Assembly (NCBI GenBank): GCA_964389575.1
Contig: CAYMFF010000006.1
Coordinates: forward strand, 1 to 64,000
Origin: JAGNRR01 sp964389575
Lineage (GTDB): Bacteria > Bacteroidota > Bacteroidia > Chitinophagales > Chitinophagaceae
DNA length: 64,000 nt
Direction: 5' to 3'
The translations under genes and the position numbers were made by a program. The notes below the pieces were generated by a model. The model did no database searches. It was not told the origin of the DNA and was given only the letters and a program-made list of their open reading frames with translations. Each line of letters starts with the position of its first letter. Position 1 is the stretch's first letter. Shown here in pieces: positions 52,512-61,721 of this stretch.

Positions 52512-53054
52512 ATGTTTTTATCCAGTTTAACCTTTATTGCTGCTATTCTTTTAGGCGTTTTAATCTATTGGCGCGAGTCTCGATCTAATGGAATTTTCAG
52601 AGCGTACAATGCGTTTATTAATAAAAAAGAAACGCGCATGGAAGCAAGTGACCGAAAAGGATTCTTTTATCAACGACCTATTGTCTATAGAGTAATTAAT
52701 GCTCTTTTATTAGCAGTTGTGATAGGAATTATAACGTACTATTTACCTTTTCTAAACAACCATTTATTAGAGATAGCACTCGCTTCTTTTGTTGGAATAA
52801 TTGCTGGTTCCTATTTAGCAGCAGCTTTGCCAACAGTGAAACGCGCCGTTGATAATCCATTAGACGCGTTACAAGACGTAGGCAATGCAGGAAAAGAAAT
52901 TATTTCTGATTTATCAGAAACTGCAGCCTCAAAAATAAAGGAACATAAAACCGAGAAGAAAGCACCACCTACAGAAGAAAAAGATATTACTCCTGAAGAA
53001 CCTAAAAAGGAAACGGCAAGAGAAAGAATGAAACGCAAAGGTTATTTGAAATAG
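52512..53054 (+). CDS. Small membrane protein with charged C-terminal tail, 180 aa
   Basis: Three hydrophobic segments: 4-20 (SSLTFIAAILLGVLIYW), 63-80 (VINALLLAVVIGIITYYL) and 86-106 (LLEIALASFVGIIAGSYLAA). They are followed by a cytoplasmic, highly charged tail with YtxH-like features (ALQDVGNAGKEIISDLSETA, then Lys/Glu/Pro repeats). It lies seven bases upstream of the 544-residue membrane protein gene and is probably co-transcribed. TACCTTTA at 52486-52493 could be a -7 box of its own promoter. Function unknown. Confidence 0.75.
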   Translation: MFLSSLTFIAAILLGVLIYWRESRSNGIFRAYNAFINKKETRMEASDRKGFFYQRPIVYRVINALLLAVVIGIITYYLPFLNNHLLEIALASFVGIIAGSYLAAALPTVKRAVDNPLDALQDVGNAGKEIISDLSETAASKIKEHKTEKKAPPTEEKDITPEEPKKETARERMKRKGYLK

Positions 53055-53061
53055 GAATAAA

Positions 53062-54696
53062 ATGAGCAGATTAAAAAACTTCTGGAAACGTGGCACAAAA
53101 CAAAAGGTTATTCTAATCTTTTTAACCATCGTATTGGCTTTTGCAATTTTTATTATGCGCGACAGTATCCAACCCGGATTACTTTGGATGCGTAAATATT
53201 TATTTATAGGCATTGTATTTTTTATTATCCTTTTTATTGGATTACAATTAGTAAGGGCCGCAGGCAGTTGGCGTAAAATGATATGGACAGTTTTGTCACT
53301 GAGTTTAGTTGGCGGCTTATGGTATCTTCTTTTCCCAATGGGTATCTATAAGTATATGGAAACCTATGCCGTTTTTAAAAATATAAAACTGGAGGAAATC
53401 AATACACTTCCCTTAACCCGAAATGAACGTATTCAACCCTGGAATAATATTGTAACGATGGCGCATGAATCTATCAGCGAAACCGATGATATATCCGCGC
53501 CACAACTAGTGAGAATAGACGGCGAAAATCGTTGGACCATGGCGATACAACCTGCAGAAAAATATTTTTATCAAAGAGCGAGAGATAACACAGAAGAATT
53601 ATTTTCAGTTCCTTCGACTAAACCTTTACCAGTATTTGCTGAAGAAAACAGAGTGCAAGAAGTGTTCTCAATTGGAGAATCTTTGGCGTGGAGTCGCAAC
53701 ACCTACAATGCAGTCGTTCAAAAATTTAGTTTTTTTGATTTATTCTGTTTAGAACCCGATGAAGTATTCTACATGAAAAACGATAATGGTAAATGGGTGC
53801 AAGTGGTGAATTTAATCCGGTGGAAAGGAATCTTTTTTCCGTATCCAACATTTGGCGGCGTTATGGTCATCGAAGCTGGCGAACACGGAACCCAGGAATA
53901 CATAGAAAGATTATTATGGGGTAAAGGAAAATATATTTGTCCGCATGATATGAAGAATTACCGCTATCTGCAAGGACAAAATATTCTTTCACTAAACGTT
54001 TCAAGAATTGAAGCGGAAAGTTTAAAATTCTTAGGTGGATTTACAGATCCTTTACCTTGGAATATGAAAACGGCTGTAAAAATTCCAGATATGCCAGACG
54101 ACCAAAACGAACAACCCTTTGTGACAGATTTTGACTTTTCTGATGTTGATAAAGAGGCTTATAATGGTTTGTATCATTGGTTTGGATTGGAGCCTATTGG
54201 TGAGCAGCGAACGGGATTAACCTTTTCGGTAATGATTCCTTCTGACGGTACTTCCAAAGTATATTACTATAATCATGGAAAAAGAAAACAAGGTTATGCG
54301 GGAGTAAGTGCAATGCCAGCCAAAGTGATTGAATCTAAAAAGGAATACGATTGGACTAATAATCGACCCGTTGAATTCAGACCCTATATAAAAGACATTC
54401 TTGGAAAAAGACGACTTTTCATGCTTGGTACTGTGGTGGCAAAACGACGTCAAGAAACAAAAACGGGCGATGATATAAGTGAAGTTAAAGGAGATGGGGC
54501 AGCAACACCTGATTTGGCATTAATTGACGTGCAATACAAAGATGTAATTTGGATAGATACCAAAAGGCCTTCTACTTGGGATGAAGCTATTATGAATCAA
54601 ATGAGCGAGAGTTGGGGGATTGATGCAAGTAAGTTCAACCTGAAGACTAACGAAGTATCATTACCGGCTGATACTAGTATTACTTCGGAGAACTAA
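53062..54696 (+). CDS. Membrane-anchored protein with large soluble domain, 544 aa
   Basis: Three N-terminal transmembrane helices (VILIFLTIVLAFAIFIM, YLFIGIVFFIILFIGLQLV, MIWTVLSLSLVGGLWYLLFP) precede a soluble domain of about 430 residues, probably outside the cytoplasm. That domain contains LRWKGIFFPYPTFGG-like and LYHWFGLEPIGEQRTGLTFS segments but no family motif I recognise. It is the last gene of the uncharacterised block; it follows the small membrane protein by seven bases. It might be the membrane end of the ATPase system, inferred from gene order only. Confidence 0.75.
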   Translation: MSRLKNFWKRGTKQKVILIFLTIVLAFAIFIMRDSIQPGLLWMRKYLFIGIVFFIILFIGLQLVRAAGSWRKMIWTVLSLSLVGGLWYLLFPMGIYKYMETYAVFKNIKLEEINTLPLTRNERIQPWNNIVTMAHESISETDDISAPQLVRIDGENRWTMAIQPAEKYFYQRARDNTEELFSVPSTKPLPVFAEENRVQEVFSIGESLAWSRNTYNAVVQKFSFFDLFCLEPDEVFYMKNDNGKWVQVVNLIRWKGIFFPYPTFGGVMVIEAGEHGTQEYIERLLWGKGKYICPHDMKNYRYLQGQNILSLNVSRIEAESLKFLGGFTDPLPWNMKTAVKIPDMPDDQNEQPFVTDFDFSDVDKEAYNGLYHWFGLEPIGEQRTGLTFSVMIPSDGTSKVYYYNHGKRKQGYAGVSAMPAKVIESKKEYDWTNNRPVEFRPYIKDILGKRRLFMLGTVVAKRRQETKTGDDISEVKGDGAATPDLALIDVQYKDVIWIDTKRPSTWDEAIMNQMSESWGIDASKFNLKTNEVSLPADTSITSEN

Positions 54697-54699
54697 ATC

Positions 54700-55248
54700 A
54701 TGAAAATGAAAACAACTGTATACTTTATAATTTTCTGTTTTACTCTTAGATCTTGCCAATCGTCATCAGAACATGCAAATGAAACATCAAATAAATACTT
54801 CGACTATGACCAAATTGATTATTACTATTCAAACATAGACGATCAAGAGTCTCTAGAAATAAGTACAAACAAATCTAAATCAGAAATAGACTCTTTTAAA
54901 TATGGTATAATTTAAAAATATATCCCCAACAGCATTACAGACTTAACTTTTATCGATAAGCTTGAAAAAGTTGGATTTGAGAAATCAACCATTGACGAAT
55001 CTTTGTTTCGTGGCATTGACACAATATTTATGTCAAAGCCGCGTTCTGGAATGATTGCTTCTGCCTGTATTTATGTATATAATGATATCCTTATTTTTAA
55101 AAAGGAAGGCGAAGTAATTGGTACGGCTAAAATCTGCTTCGGTTGTGGGGCTCACCAAATAAGAGGAACCCAAGTTGGCACGTTAGCTTTTGGTCAAGAT
55201 GGGGATTATAAAACACTTGAAAAAATACTAAAGCCACATAAGGACTAA
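54700..55248 (+). pseudogene. Lipoprotein gene split by one in-frame stop codon
   Basis: The frame starting at 54700 encodes a lipoprotein signal (TVYFIIFCFTLRSC, Cys19) and runs to a TAA at 54913-54915. The same frame then continues without interruption (KYIPNSITDLTFIDKLEKVG, then FRGIDTIFMSKPRSGMIASA) to a stop at 55246-55248. Codon use stays coding-like on both sides, so this is a single gene of about 183 codons with one nonsense codon or a sequencing error. If translation restarted at 55003 the second part would lack its signal peptide. The family is unknown. Confidence 0.7.
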
Positions 55249-55328
55249 TAAACTCTTGCTAAACTTAAGCTGGCAACCCGAACAATAAAAGGTTTAAATT
55301 TGCCAAATGTTATAATGAACGAAGAAAT

Positions 55329-55546
55329 ATGAATCTCAAAATCACCACAAGCATCTTAGCCCTTCTCTTAGTATTTTCCTCTTGTGAAAACAACGCCAGT
55401 AAAGCTGCGGATTATAATAACCAATTAATTAATGCTGTAAAAGAATTACGGATGCCGTTAATTGTAATAGAAAAATCTGTTTATAATGATTTCCTAAATG
55501 GCGACAAAGAAAAAGTTATCATCGATTGTAAAAAAGCAATAGACCA
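55329..55546 (+). CDS. Putative lipoprotein, interrupted by assembly gap
   Basis: MNLKITTSILALLLVFSSC is a lipoprotein signal peptide with Cys19. The mature part is helical (NNQLINAVKELRMPLIVIEK). The sequence runs into 100 N at 55547; after the gap a stop occurs at 55680-55682 in the nominal frame, but frame and true length across the gap are unknown, so only the N-terminal 72 residues are supported. It may belong to small surface lipoproteins of the LIC11966 type (from memory, low certainty). Confidence 0.6.
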
Positions 55547-55646
55547 NNNNNNNNNNNNNNNNNNNNNNNNNNNNNNNNNNNNNNNNNNNNNNNNNNNNNN
55601 NNNNNNNNNNNNNNNNNNNNNNNNNNNNNNNNNNNNNNNNNNNNNN
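55547..55646. other. Assembly gap, exactly 100 N
   Basis: Second placeholder gap, within the lipoprotein gene. Confidence 0.98.
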
Positions 55647-55669
55647 TTAGGCCCTGCATATCGTCAACC

Positions 55670-55700
55670 TTTGAATGACTAGGATATTAGACTACCTTTG
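55670..55700 (+). promoter_or_regulatory. Consensus Bacteroidota promoter of the M23 peptidase gene
   Basis: TTTG at 55670-55673, a 19-base spacer, and TACCTTTG at 55693-55700: a perfect match to TTTG-N19-TAnnTTTG. It ends nine bases before the ATG at 55710 and overlaps the alternative ATG at 55698, which decides the start codon. Confidence 0.8.
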
Positions 55701-55709
55701 ATTACAGTA

Positions 55710-57428
55710 ATGTATCGATTCCAACGTTTTATTCTGTTATTAATCACAATAGCCTGCTACTCCTTAAACTGTAGCTCACAAGAAATGAGCACAATAAATT
55801 ATCGAGATACTACCCTACCGTATTTGGAGTTAAACCCGTCAGCCTACGATTTTATTTATCCTATCAATGCTGATATTTTAGACTCAGTGAATTTCACGCC
55901 GCCTACTGATGGCGTGTATTTATTAGGTGGATATGGCCATAGATATTTATCCAACACCCCTAACAAATCAGATAATCATGGAGGCCTTGACTATTGGCGC
56001 CATCATGTTTATGGAAATCAAACCTTTAATTCAACTAATCTAACGCCTATTGTTTGCATGTGCGATGGATACATTAGTCAGGTAATAAACGGACCCGATT
56101 CAGTCATGGAACAATTAGGTACAGGACGAAGTGTACGTGTCACTTGCGATTCTAGTTTTCAAACGTTGGGTAATAAAATTAAAATCAATTATCGTCATTT
56201 AAGTAGTTTAGGACCACTAGCTATTATAGCAGACACTGCGGCTTTTGGAACAGTTTCTATCAGTAAAGGTGATACCATTGGAAGAATGGGTGCCTCTGGA
56301 ACGACAACGAATATTCATCTTCATTTAAGTACGAACACGCTTCACCCAGTTTTTGGTAATGCGTTTGTAAATACCAACCGTCTTTTTGATCCCACCAAAT
56401 CACCTCATATTCTTACCACATTAAGTAAAGCCAAAGTAGAATATTTAAAAGATTGGTCGGACAGTGCGTTGTTTCGCGTTACTTGGCCTTACAATCAAAC
56501 CATTAATAATTTTGAATTCATTAATCTTACGGACACCATTGTTTTTAATAAGGAAGATGCCTATGAAACAGGAAGTGCTGTTCGAGATCGACATGATTGC
56601 TTACCCGATATAAATGCATATGCATATCAGTTCAATGGTAATTTGACGGCAAAAGCTCGTTATTTAAATGAAATGAATAATATTCCAGCTCAATACCCTG
56701 CTTCACCACAACGAGATACCAACTTAGTTCAATACGGCTATACGCATATACCCATTACACATGACAGTGTGGCTTTTGTGTATGATTTTGTGGTTAAAAA
56801 TATTTCACCTACTCATAAAACAGAAGACTTCATTATAAAATTAAGTGATATTTGGGGCTATACCGTAGAAGCACAACTGCAAGCTCCTTTATCTGTTAGC
56901 TCATTAAGTTTTGAAGCAAAAAATGAAAACGATTATGTCGATTTGCAATGGTCCACTGCCTCAGAAAAAAATAATAACTACTTTGAAATACAGCGAAGTA
57001 CGAGAAATATGGACTGGCTTTCGATAGGGCAAGTTAAAGGCAAAGGAAATACCAATGAGCTCAATCATTATTATTACAAAGACCATCTTCCATTATCGGG
57101 CATTTCATATTACAGATTAAAGCAAGTCGACTTAGATGGCAATAGTTCTTTCTCAAAAACAATTCAAGTACATAGAGAATCTGATTTTACAGTTTCTATT
57201 TCACCAAACCCTTCGAAAAATGAAGTAATAATCACTTCGAACCAAAAGACACTTGGTAGGATTATCCTTTTAAGTTTAGGAGGCATCGAATTAAATCAAA
57301 ATATCAAGATTCAGCAATTAAGTGCCAATTCAGCTCGATTGAATTTATCCAACCTTTCAAAAGGTGCTTATATCTTACAAGTTGTAAAAGGTAATCAAAA
57401 GCACACCCAAAAGCTAATCAAGGAGTAA
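55710..57428 (+). CDS. Secreted M23 (LytM) family metallopeptidase-like protein with T9SS type A sorting domain
   Basis: Exported protein of 572 residues. The start at 55710 (MYRFQRF) is chosen because the promoter overlaps the upstream ATG. After the signal peptide, a zinc peptidase-like domain shows NHGGLDYW (HxxxD), INYRHLSSLG and IHLHLSTNT (HxH), the M23 metal-binding pattern; such enzymes cut peptidoglycan cross-links or act as structural relatives. A beta domain follows (LQWSTASEKNNNYFEIQRS, YYRLKQVDLDGNSSFSK), then a type A sorting domain starting SISPNPSKNEV and ending with a basic KLIKE. The product should be secreted by the T9SS. Confidence 0.85.
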   Translation: MYRFQRFILLLITIACYSLNCSSQEMSTINYRDTTLPYLELNPSAYDFIYPINADILDSVNFTPPTDGVYLLGGYGHRYLSNTPNKSDNHGGLDYWRHHVYGNQTFNSTNLTPIVCMCDGYISQVINGPDSVMEQLGTGRSVRVTCDSSFQTLGNKIKINYRHLSSLGPLAIIADTAAFGTVSISKGDTIGRMGASGTTTNIHLHLSTNTLHPVFGNAFVNTNRLFDPTKSPHILTTLSKAKVEYLKDWSDSALFRVTWPYNQTINNFEFINLTDTIVFNKEDAYETGSAVRDRHDCLPDINAYAYQFNGNLTAKARYLNEMNNIPAQYPASPQRDTNLVQYGYTHIPITHDSVAFVYDFVVKNISPTHKTEDFIIKLSDIWGYTVEAQLQAPLSVSSLSFEAKNENDYVDLQWSTASEKNNNYFEIQRSTRNMDWLSIGQVKGKGNTNELNHYYYKDHLPLSGISYYRLKQVDLDGNSSFSKTIQVHRESDFTVSISPNPSKNEVIITSNQKTLGRIILLSLGGIELNQNIKIQQLSANSARLNLSNLSKGAYILQVVKGNQKHTQKLIKE

Positions 57429-57535
57429 AATGCCTATCTCCTTTCTTTGTCATTAAAGTTAGAGTAAAGACCCGTTCCTTTTTTTGTTAATATATTTGTC
57501 ATAGGCTCTAGAAACACTGCCTTATAGAATATCAC

Positions 57536-60037
57536 ATGAACTTAAAAAGTATTTTAATATTTGGATCGCTACTGCAATTTGTAGTTTCAACTTCTATTGC
57601 ACAAACGGTTCCAATAATTAACCATTCAGTCAATGCTAATGGGCAAGTTCAATTAGAGATTAACGCAAAGGCAAATCATTATTACATTTTAAAGGTAAAA
57701 GAAAACCAGGCGCCGGGTTTAGAGATTCCAACTTCTATGACCTTGGGAAAATCTGGCAAACTGATACTTTCAGAACCTTTAGGAGCTTTATCAAAAGATG
57801 AATACTTGGTTTTTGAATACCCAGTTAACAACCCAGCCGATACTGATGGCGATGGCATAGATGACATCACAGAATATAATAATATACCCGACCAAAGTCC
57901 GATTAACGCCGCCGAGTCAATTGGCATTCAAGATGGTGTTGTTTATATGGACAGTTTTTCTGATTATAAAAAATTATCCATTCGAAAAGAATGGGTCCAA
58001 TTTTCGGAATACCTAAATGGTTTGGGGCATTTTAAATTCATAATTGGAGAACATCATACCGCCAATCCAAGAACCTTTTTTATTAACACAAATACGCATT
58101 CTTTGCATCAAGATTTTGCGCTGTCAATTGGAACAATCAATCATTTAGCCACAAGCGTAAAAAAAGGACAAATTGTATACCACCCGACGAGCATTTCGGC
58201 TAATGGCACATTAGGTACTTTTGCTTTTAATTACACTGGAGGTCATGGCGATGACTTTGATGTCATTCAGCGGTCTCATGAATTATTGGCTGCCAATATG
58301 CCTTTTCTAAAAAACAACCTATCCTATTTCGTCACTGATAATGGAAAGGCGCAATACTTAGCTGATAAAGATTCGTTTAGTAAATATCGAATTCCTGTGT
58401 TGCTAGAAGAAGATGTTTATGCCGATGTAAATTACTGGGGATTAAATCAAACAGAAGGTTATGGTTTATTTAGAAAGGTAGCTAGAGACGAAGTGCCTGC
58501 AGCAAAAGATATTGTATTGTATGAAACGATTCCCAATGCATTACCCAGAGTCGGTGGCATCATTACTTCTGTCATTCAAACACCGCTTTCTCATGTTAAT
58601 CTAAGGGCTATTCAAGACAAAGTGCCCAATGCATTTATTCGCGACCCGCTCTTGATCGATTCAGTAGCCGATTTACTAGATAAGTATATCTATTTTAAAG
58701 TTGAGCAAGATAAATATTTCATTCGCGAAGCAACCCAACAAGAAGTCAATGATTGGTATGAAGACATTCGACCTACGCAAGAACAAGATCCGCCTTTAAA
58801 TCTCTGCCGAACCGAAATTCTTCCGTTGAGTAAAATAGGGTTTAAAATGTATGATAGTTATGGTGCGAAATGCGCTAATCTGGCCACTCTACGAACCTTT
58901 AATTTTCCGCAAGGAACCATCCCCGACGGTTTTGGCGTTCCTTTTCATTATTATCAAGAATTCATGAAGCACAACAATTTTTTTCCTGAACTGGAAAAAA
59001 TGCTCAACGATAAATCGTTTCAGGCCGATCGATTAGTGCGCGATGTAATGCTAGATGCTTTTAGAAAAAAAATCCGAGCCGGCTCTATGCCAACTTGGAT
59101 GCTAAATAATCTTGATGACATGCACAACAAATTTCCGTTGGGCACCTCGGTTCGTTGTCGATCGAGCACCAATAATGAAGACTTACCAGGATTTAATGGT
59201 GCCGGCTTGTACTCTTCCAAAACACAACACCCTGATGAAGGACACATTTCAAAATCAATCAAACAAGTATATGCTAGCCTTTGGAATCTCCGTGCTTTTG
59301 AGGAACGAGATTTTTATAGAGTCAACCATTATAAAACGTCTATGGGCGTGCTTTGCCACCCCAATTTCTCCGATGAAATTGCCAATGGTGTGGGCGTCAG
59401 CACGGACCCTTTATATAATACAAACAATACGTTTTATTTAAATTCTCAAGTCGGTGAAGAACTAATTACCAATCCAGATAGCAATGCTGCTCCTGAAGAA
59501 ATATTACTGGATCGGATTTCATTGGGATCCAATGATTACATTGTTATACAACGTTCTAACCTATTACATCAAGATTCTGTTATAATGTCCGATGCATATC
59601 TGAATCAGATGCGGGAATATTTAAATATTATTCATGACGAATTTAAAATACTGTACAAAGCAGAAAACATTCCGCAATTTGCAATGGATATAGAATATAA
59701 AATTGATAAAGACAATCAACTCGTCATAAAACAAGCACGCCCTTGGGTGACCTATTCATTACTCAATTATTATTCAAATGAAGAAGCCTCTCCTGAAGAT
59801 TTAATTGTCTATCCTAATCCCGTCATCAATTGTATTAATGTTGAATGTGACAATTGTGGTTTAGCCAAAATCACCATAACAGATATTACTGGACGTCAAT
59901 TACAACAAAAAACTGTAGCGGATAACAACAACGATAAACGTGTTGAATTAGACCAGTTACCACCAGGCATATATTTTCTAAATACCTTTTTAGAAAATAA
60001 TCAACGTTTTGAGAGTAGACAATTCATAAAACGATGA
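57536..60037 (+). CDS. Secreted PEP/pyruvate-binding (PPDK-like) protein with T9SS type A sorting domain
   Basis: An 833-residue exported protein with signal peptide (FGSLLQFVVSTSIAQ). A calcium-type DTDGDGIDDITEYNN repeat lies near 102-116. A phosphohistidine-like segment GGIITSVIQTPLSHVNLRA follows. Next is a pyruvate phosphate dikinase N-terminal (ATP-grasp-like) domain with GAKCANLATLRTFNFPQG, VRCRSSTNNEDLPGFNGAGL and VYASLWNLRAFEERD, ending at the QARPW signature. A sorting domain (IVYPNPVINCINV ... FIKR) closes the protein. PPDK-type domains transfer phosphate between ATP and pyruvate or a glycan in the cytoplasm; finding one on a secreted protein is unusual. The 4-base overlap (ATGA) with the next gene indicates coupling. 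Confidence 0.85.
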   Translation: MNLKSILIFGSLLQFVVSTSIAQTVPIINHSVNANGQVQLEINAKANHYYILKVKENQAPGLEIPTSMTLGKSGKLILSEPLGALSKDEYLVFEYPVNNPADTDGDGIDDITEYNNIPDQSPINAAESIGIQDGVVYMDSFSDYKKLSIRKEWVQFSEYLNGLGHFKFIIGEHHTANPRTFFINTNTHSLHQDFALSIGTINHLATSVKKGQIVYHPTSISANGTLGTFAFNYTGGHGDDFDVIQRSHELLAANMPFLKNNLSYFVTDNGKAQYLADKDSFSKYRIPVLLEEDVYADVNYWGLNQTEGYGLFRKVARDEVPAAKDIVLYETIPNALPRVGGIITSVIQTPLSHVNLRAIQDKVPNAFIRDPLLIDSVADLLDKYIYFKVEQDKYFIREATQQEVNDWYEDIRPTQEQDPPLNLCRTEILPLSKIGFKMYDSYGAKCANLATLRTFNFPQGTIPDGFGVPFHYYQEFMKHNNFFPELEKMLNDKSFQADRLVRDVMLDAFRKKIRAGSMPTWMLNNLDDMHNKFPLGTSVRCRSSTNNEDLPGFNGAGLYSSKTQHPDEGHISKSIKQVYASLWNLRAFEERDFYRVNHYKTSMGVLCHPNFSDEIANGVGVSTDPLYNTNNTFYLNSQVGEELITNPDSNAAPEEILLDRISLGSNDYIVIQRSNLLHQDSVIMSDAYLNQMREYLNIIHDEFKILYKAENIPQFAMDIEYKIDKDNQLVIKQARPWVTYSLLNYYSNEEASPEDLIVYPNPVINCINVECDNCGLAKITITDITGRQLQQKTVADNNNDKRVELDQLPPGIYFLNTFLENNQRFESRQFIKR

Positions 60038-60399
60038 CTCCAAAAAAGCTATTACAACTAGATGCGTTTGGAGCTTTAGTATCTGCTTTTTTACTCGGCA
60101 TTGTGTTAGCTACGTATAATCATTTAATCGGCATGCCTAAAATTGATTTATACATTCTAGCGAGCATTCCCATTTTATTTCTACTATTTGATTTGTACAG
60201 TTTATTCATTGTAAAAACCAAACTGCACAACAATCTTCGAATAATTGCTTATTGCAATTTGGCTTATTGTATTTTGTCTATTGGCTTTTTATTTATTCAC
60301 TACGGCGATTTGAGCGTATTAGGTTGGATCTATTTTATCGGTGAAATTTTAATCGTATTCAGCTTAGCACTTTATGAAATAAAAGCAAGTTCGATTTAG
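60034..60399 (+). CDS. Small membrane protein, 121 aa
   Basis: Four predicted transmembrane helices (ALVSAFLLGIVLATYNHLIG, IDLYILASIPILFLLFDLYS, LRIIAYCNLAYCILSIGFLF, VLGWIYFIGEILIVFSLALY) and almost no soluble part. No family recognised. Its start overlaps the stop of the PPDK-like gene, so they are translationally coupled. Confidence 0.75.
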   Translation: MTPKKLLQLDAFGALVSAFLLGIVLATYNHLIGMPKIDLYILASIPILFLLFDLYSLFIVKTKLHNNLRIIAYCNLAYCILSIGFLFIHYGDLSVLGWIYFIGEILIVFSLALYEIKASSI

Positions 60400-60438
60400 G
60401 ATACCGCTGACTTAGCTTTTTTATTTACTTTTAGCTTT

Positions 60439-60960
60439 ATGCGAATACTACCGTACTTGTCCGTAGCTACATTTTTCCTTTTTATAAGTTGCAATCCCGC
60501 TAATTCTAAAACGGATAAACCTGATATAGAAAAGAACACAAACGATATAAATAAGCTCCTAGATAATTGGCATCAGTCTGCAGCAAAAGCTGATTTGGAT
60601 ACGTATATCAACATCATGGACAGTGGCGCCATCTACATAGGCACAGACCCTACTGAAAACTGGACTCGAGAAGAATTTGCCACCTTCTGTAAACCCTATT
60701 TTGATAAAAAAACTACTTGGGACTTCACCCCTCTTCAGCGCAATTTGTATTTCGGTCAAGCTAGAAAAACAGCTTGGTTTGACGAACTTCTCAAAACTCA
60801 CATGGGCACTTGCAGAGGTTCGGGCGCTCTGGAAAAAACAAACGAACAGTGGAAAATTAAACATTACGTGCTATCCATGACGATACCGAATGATGATACA
60901 GAGGCCGTAAAAAAAGCCAAAAAGAAGAATGATGATGCATTCTTAAATTCCTTCAATTAA
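60439..60960 (+). CDS. NTF2/SnoaL-like lipoprotein
   Basis: A 173-residue protein with lipoprotein signal (YLSVATFFLFISC) and a single NTF2-like cone domain: LLDNWHQSAAKADLDTYINI, MDSGAIYIGTDPTENWTREE, and KTNEQWKIKHYVLSMTIPND. This is the pattern of the SnoaL_3 / nuclear transport factor 2 superfamily, which includes ligand-binding proteins and enzymes; no activity can be assigned. Confidence 0.82.
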   Translation: MRILPYLSVATFFLFISCNPANSKTDKPDIEKNTNDINKLLDNWHQSAAKADLDTYINIMDSGAIYIGTDPTENWTREEFATFCKPYFDKKTTWDFTPLQRNLYFGQARKTAWFDELLKTHMGTCRGSGALEKTNEQWKIKHYVLSMTIPNDDTEAVKKAKKKNDDAFLNSFN

Positions 60961-61004
60961 ACTTTAACCTGAGTGCAACACTTTCTTTTCTTACTTTGTA
61001 GATA

Positions 61005-61664
61005 ATGAAGAAAAGAATCTTTCTATTGCTCGGGGCTGTTTTGGTTTTTGGAATTTCTGCTACATACTATTTAGATATAACTGGCGGTAAGCAATTAAAA
61101 AAGGCGATTAAGAATAATGAATTACATGAAGGCGATATCATTTTTCAGTCAACTAATTCTAGGCAATGCGATGCGGTAAAAATGGTTACCAAATCTGAAT
61201 GGAGCCACTGCGGCTTAATTTTTAATCGTTACAATAAAAAAAATGATTGGTGGGTACTAGAAGCTGTGCAACCCGTTCGTTGGACTCGACTTAAAAGTTT
61301 TATCGCGCGAGGAACCAAAGGGCATTACGCCATCAAAAGATTAGTTGGCGAATCAGTGGATTCAAAAACAGGCGATAAATTACAAGCTGAAGCAGAAAAA
61401 TATCTAGGAAAAAATTATGATGCCCTTTTCGCTTGGAGCAACGAAAGTATTTACTGTTCAGAGTTAGTCTGGAAAACATATCAAAATGTAATCCATCAAG
61501 ATGTGGGACAAACGCAGCAGCTAAAGGACTTTGATTTAAGTCACCCAAGTGTTGCTTCAATTGCTGCAGAACGATACGGCGACAACATTCCCTGGGAAGA
61601 AAAAGTAATTTCGCCACAAGCCATTTACGAATCGAGTAAATTGGAAACAGTCATTAAGCACTAA
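61005..61664 (+). CDS. YiiX/YebB-like NlpC/P60-superfamily cysteine hydrolase
   Basis: A 219-residue protein with a signal or anchor helix at the N-terminus (IFLLLGAVLVFGISATYYL) and the permuted NlpC/P60 (YiiX-like) papain fold. DIIFQSTNSRQCDAVKMVTK is followed by SEWSHCGLIF (His of the active site) and SIYCSELVWKTYQ, which carries the catalytic Cys in the permuted order. Such proteins hydrolyse amide or ester bonds in envelope or lipid substrates; the substrate here is unknown. Confidence 0.85.
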   Translation: MKKRIFLLLGAVLVFGISATYYLDITGGKQLKKAIKNNELHEGDIIFQSTNSRQCDAVKMVTKSEWSHCGLIFNRYNKKNDWWVLEAVQPVRWTRLKSFIARGTKGHYAIKRLVGESVDSKTGDKLQAEAEKYLGKNYDALFAWSNESIYCSELVWKTYQNVIHQDVGQTQQLKDFDLSHPSVASIAAERYGDNIPWEEKVISPQAIYESSKLETVIKH

Positions 61665-61721
61665 GGAAATTCAAAACTGAATTCAAGTCAACGTATCAAT
61701 ATCATTTCTTAAATTTATGAA

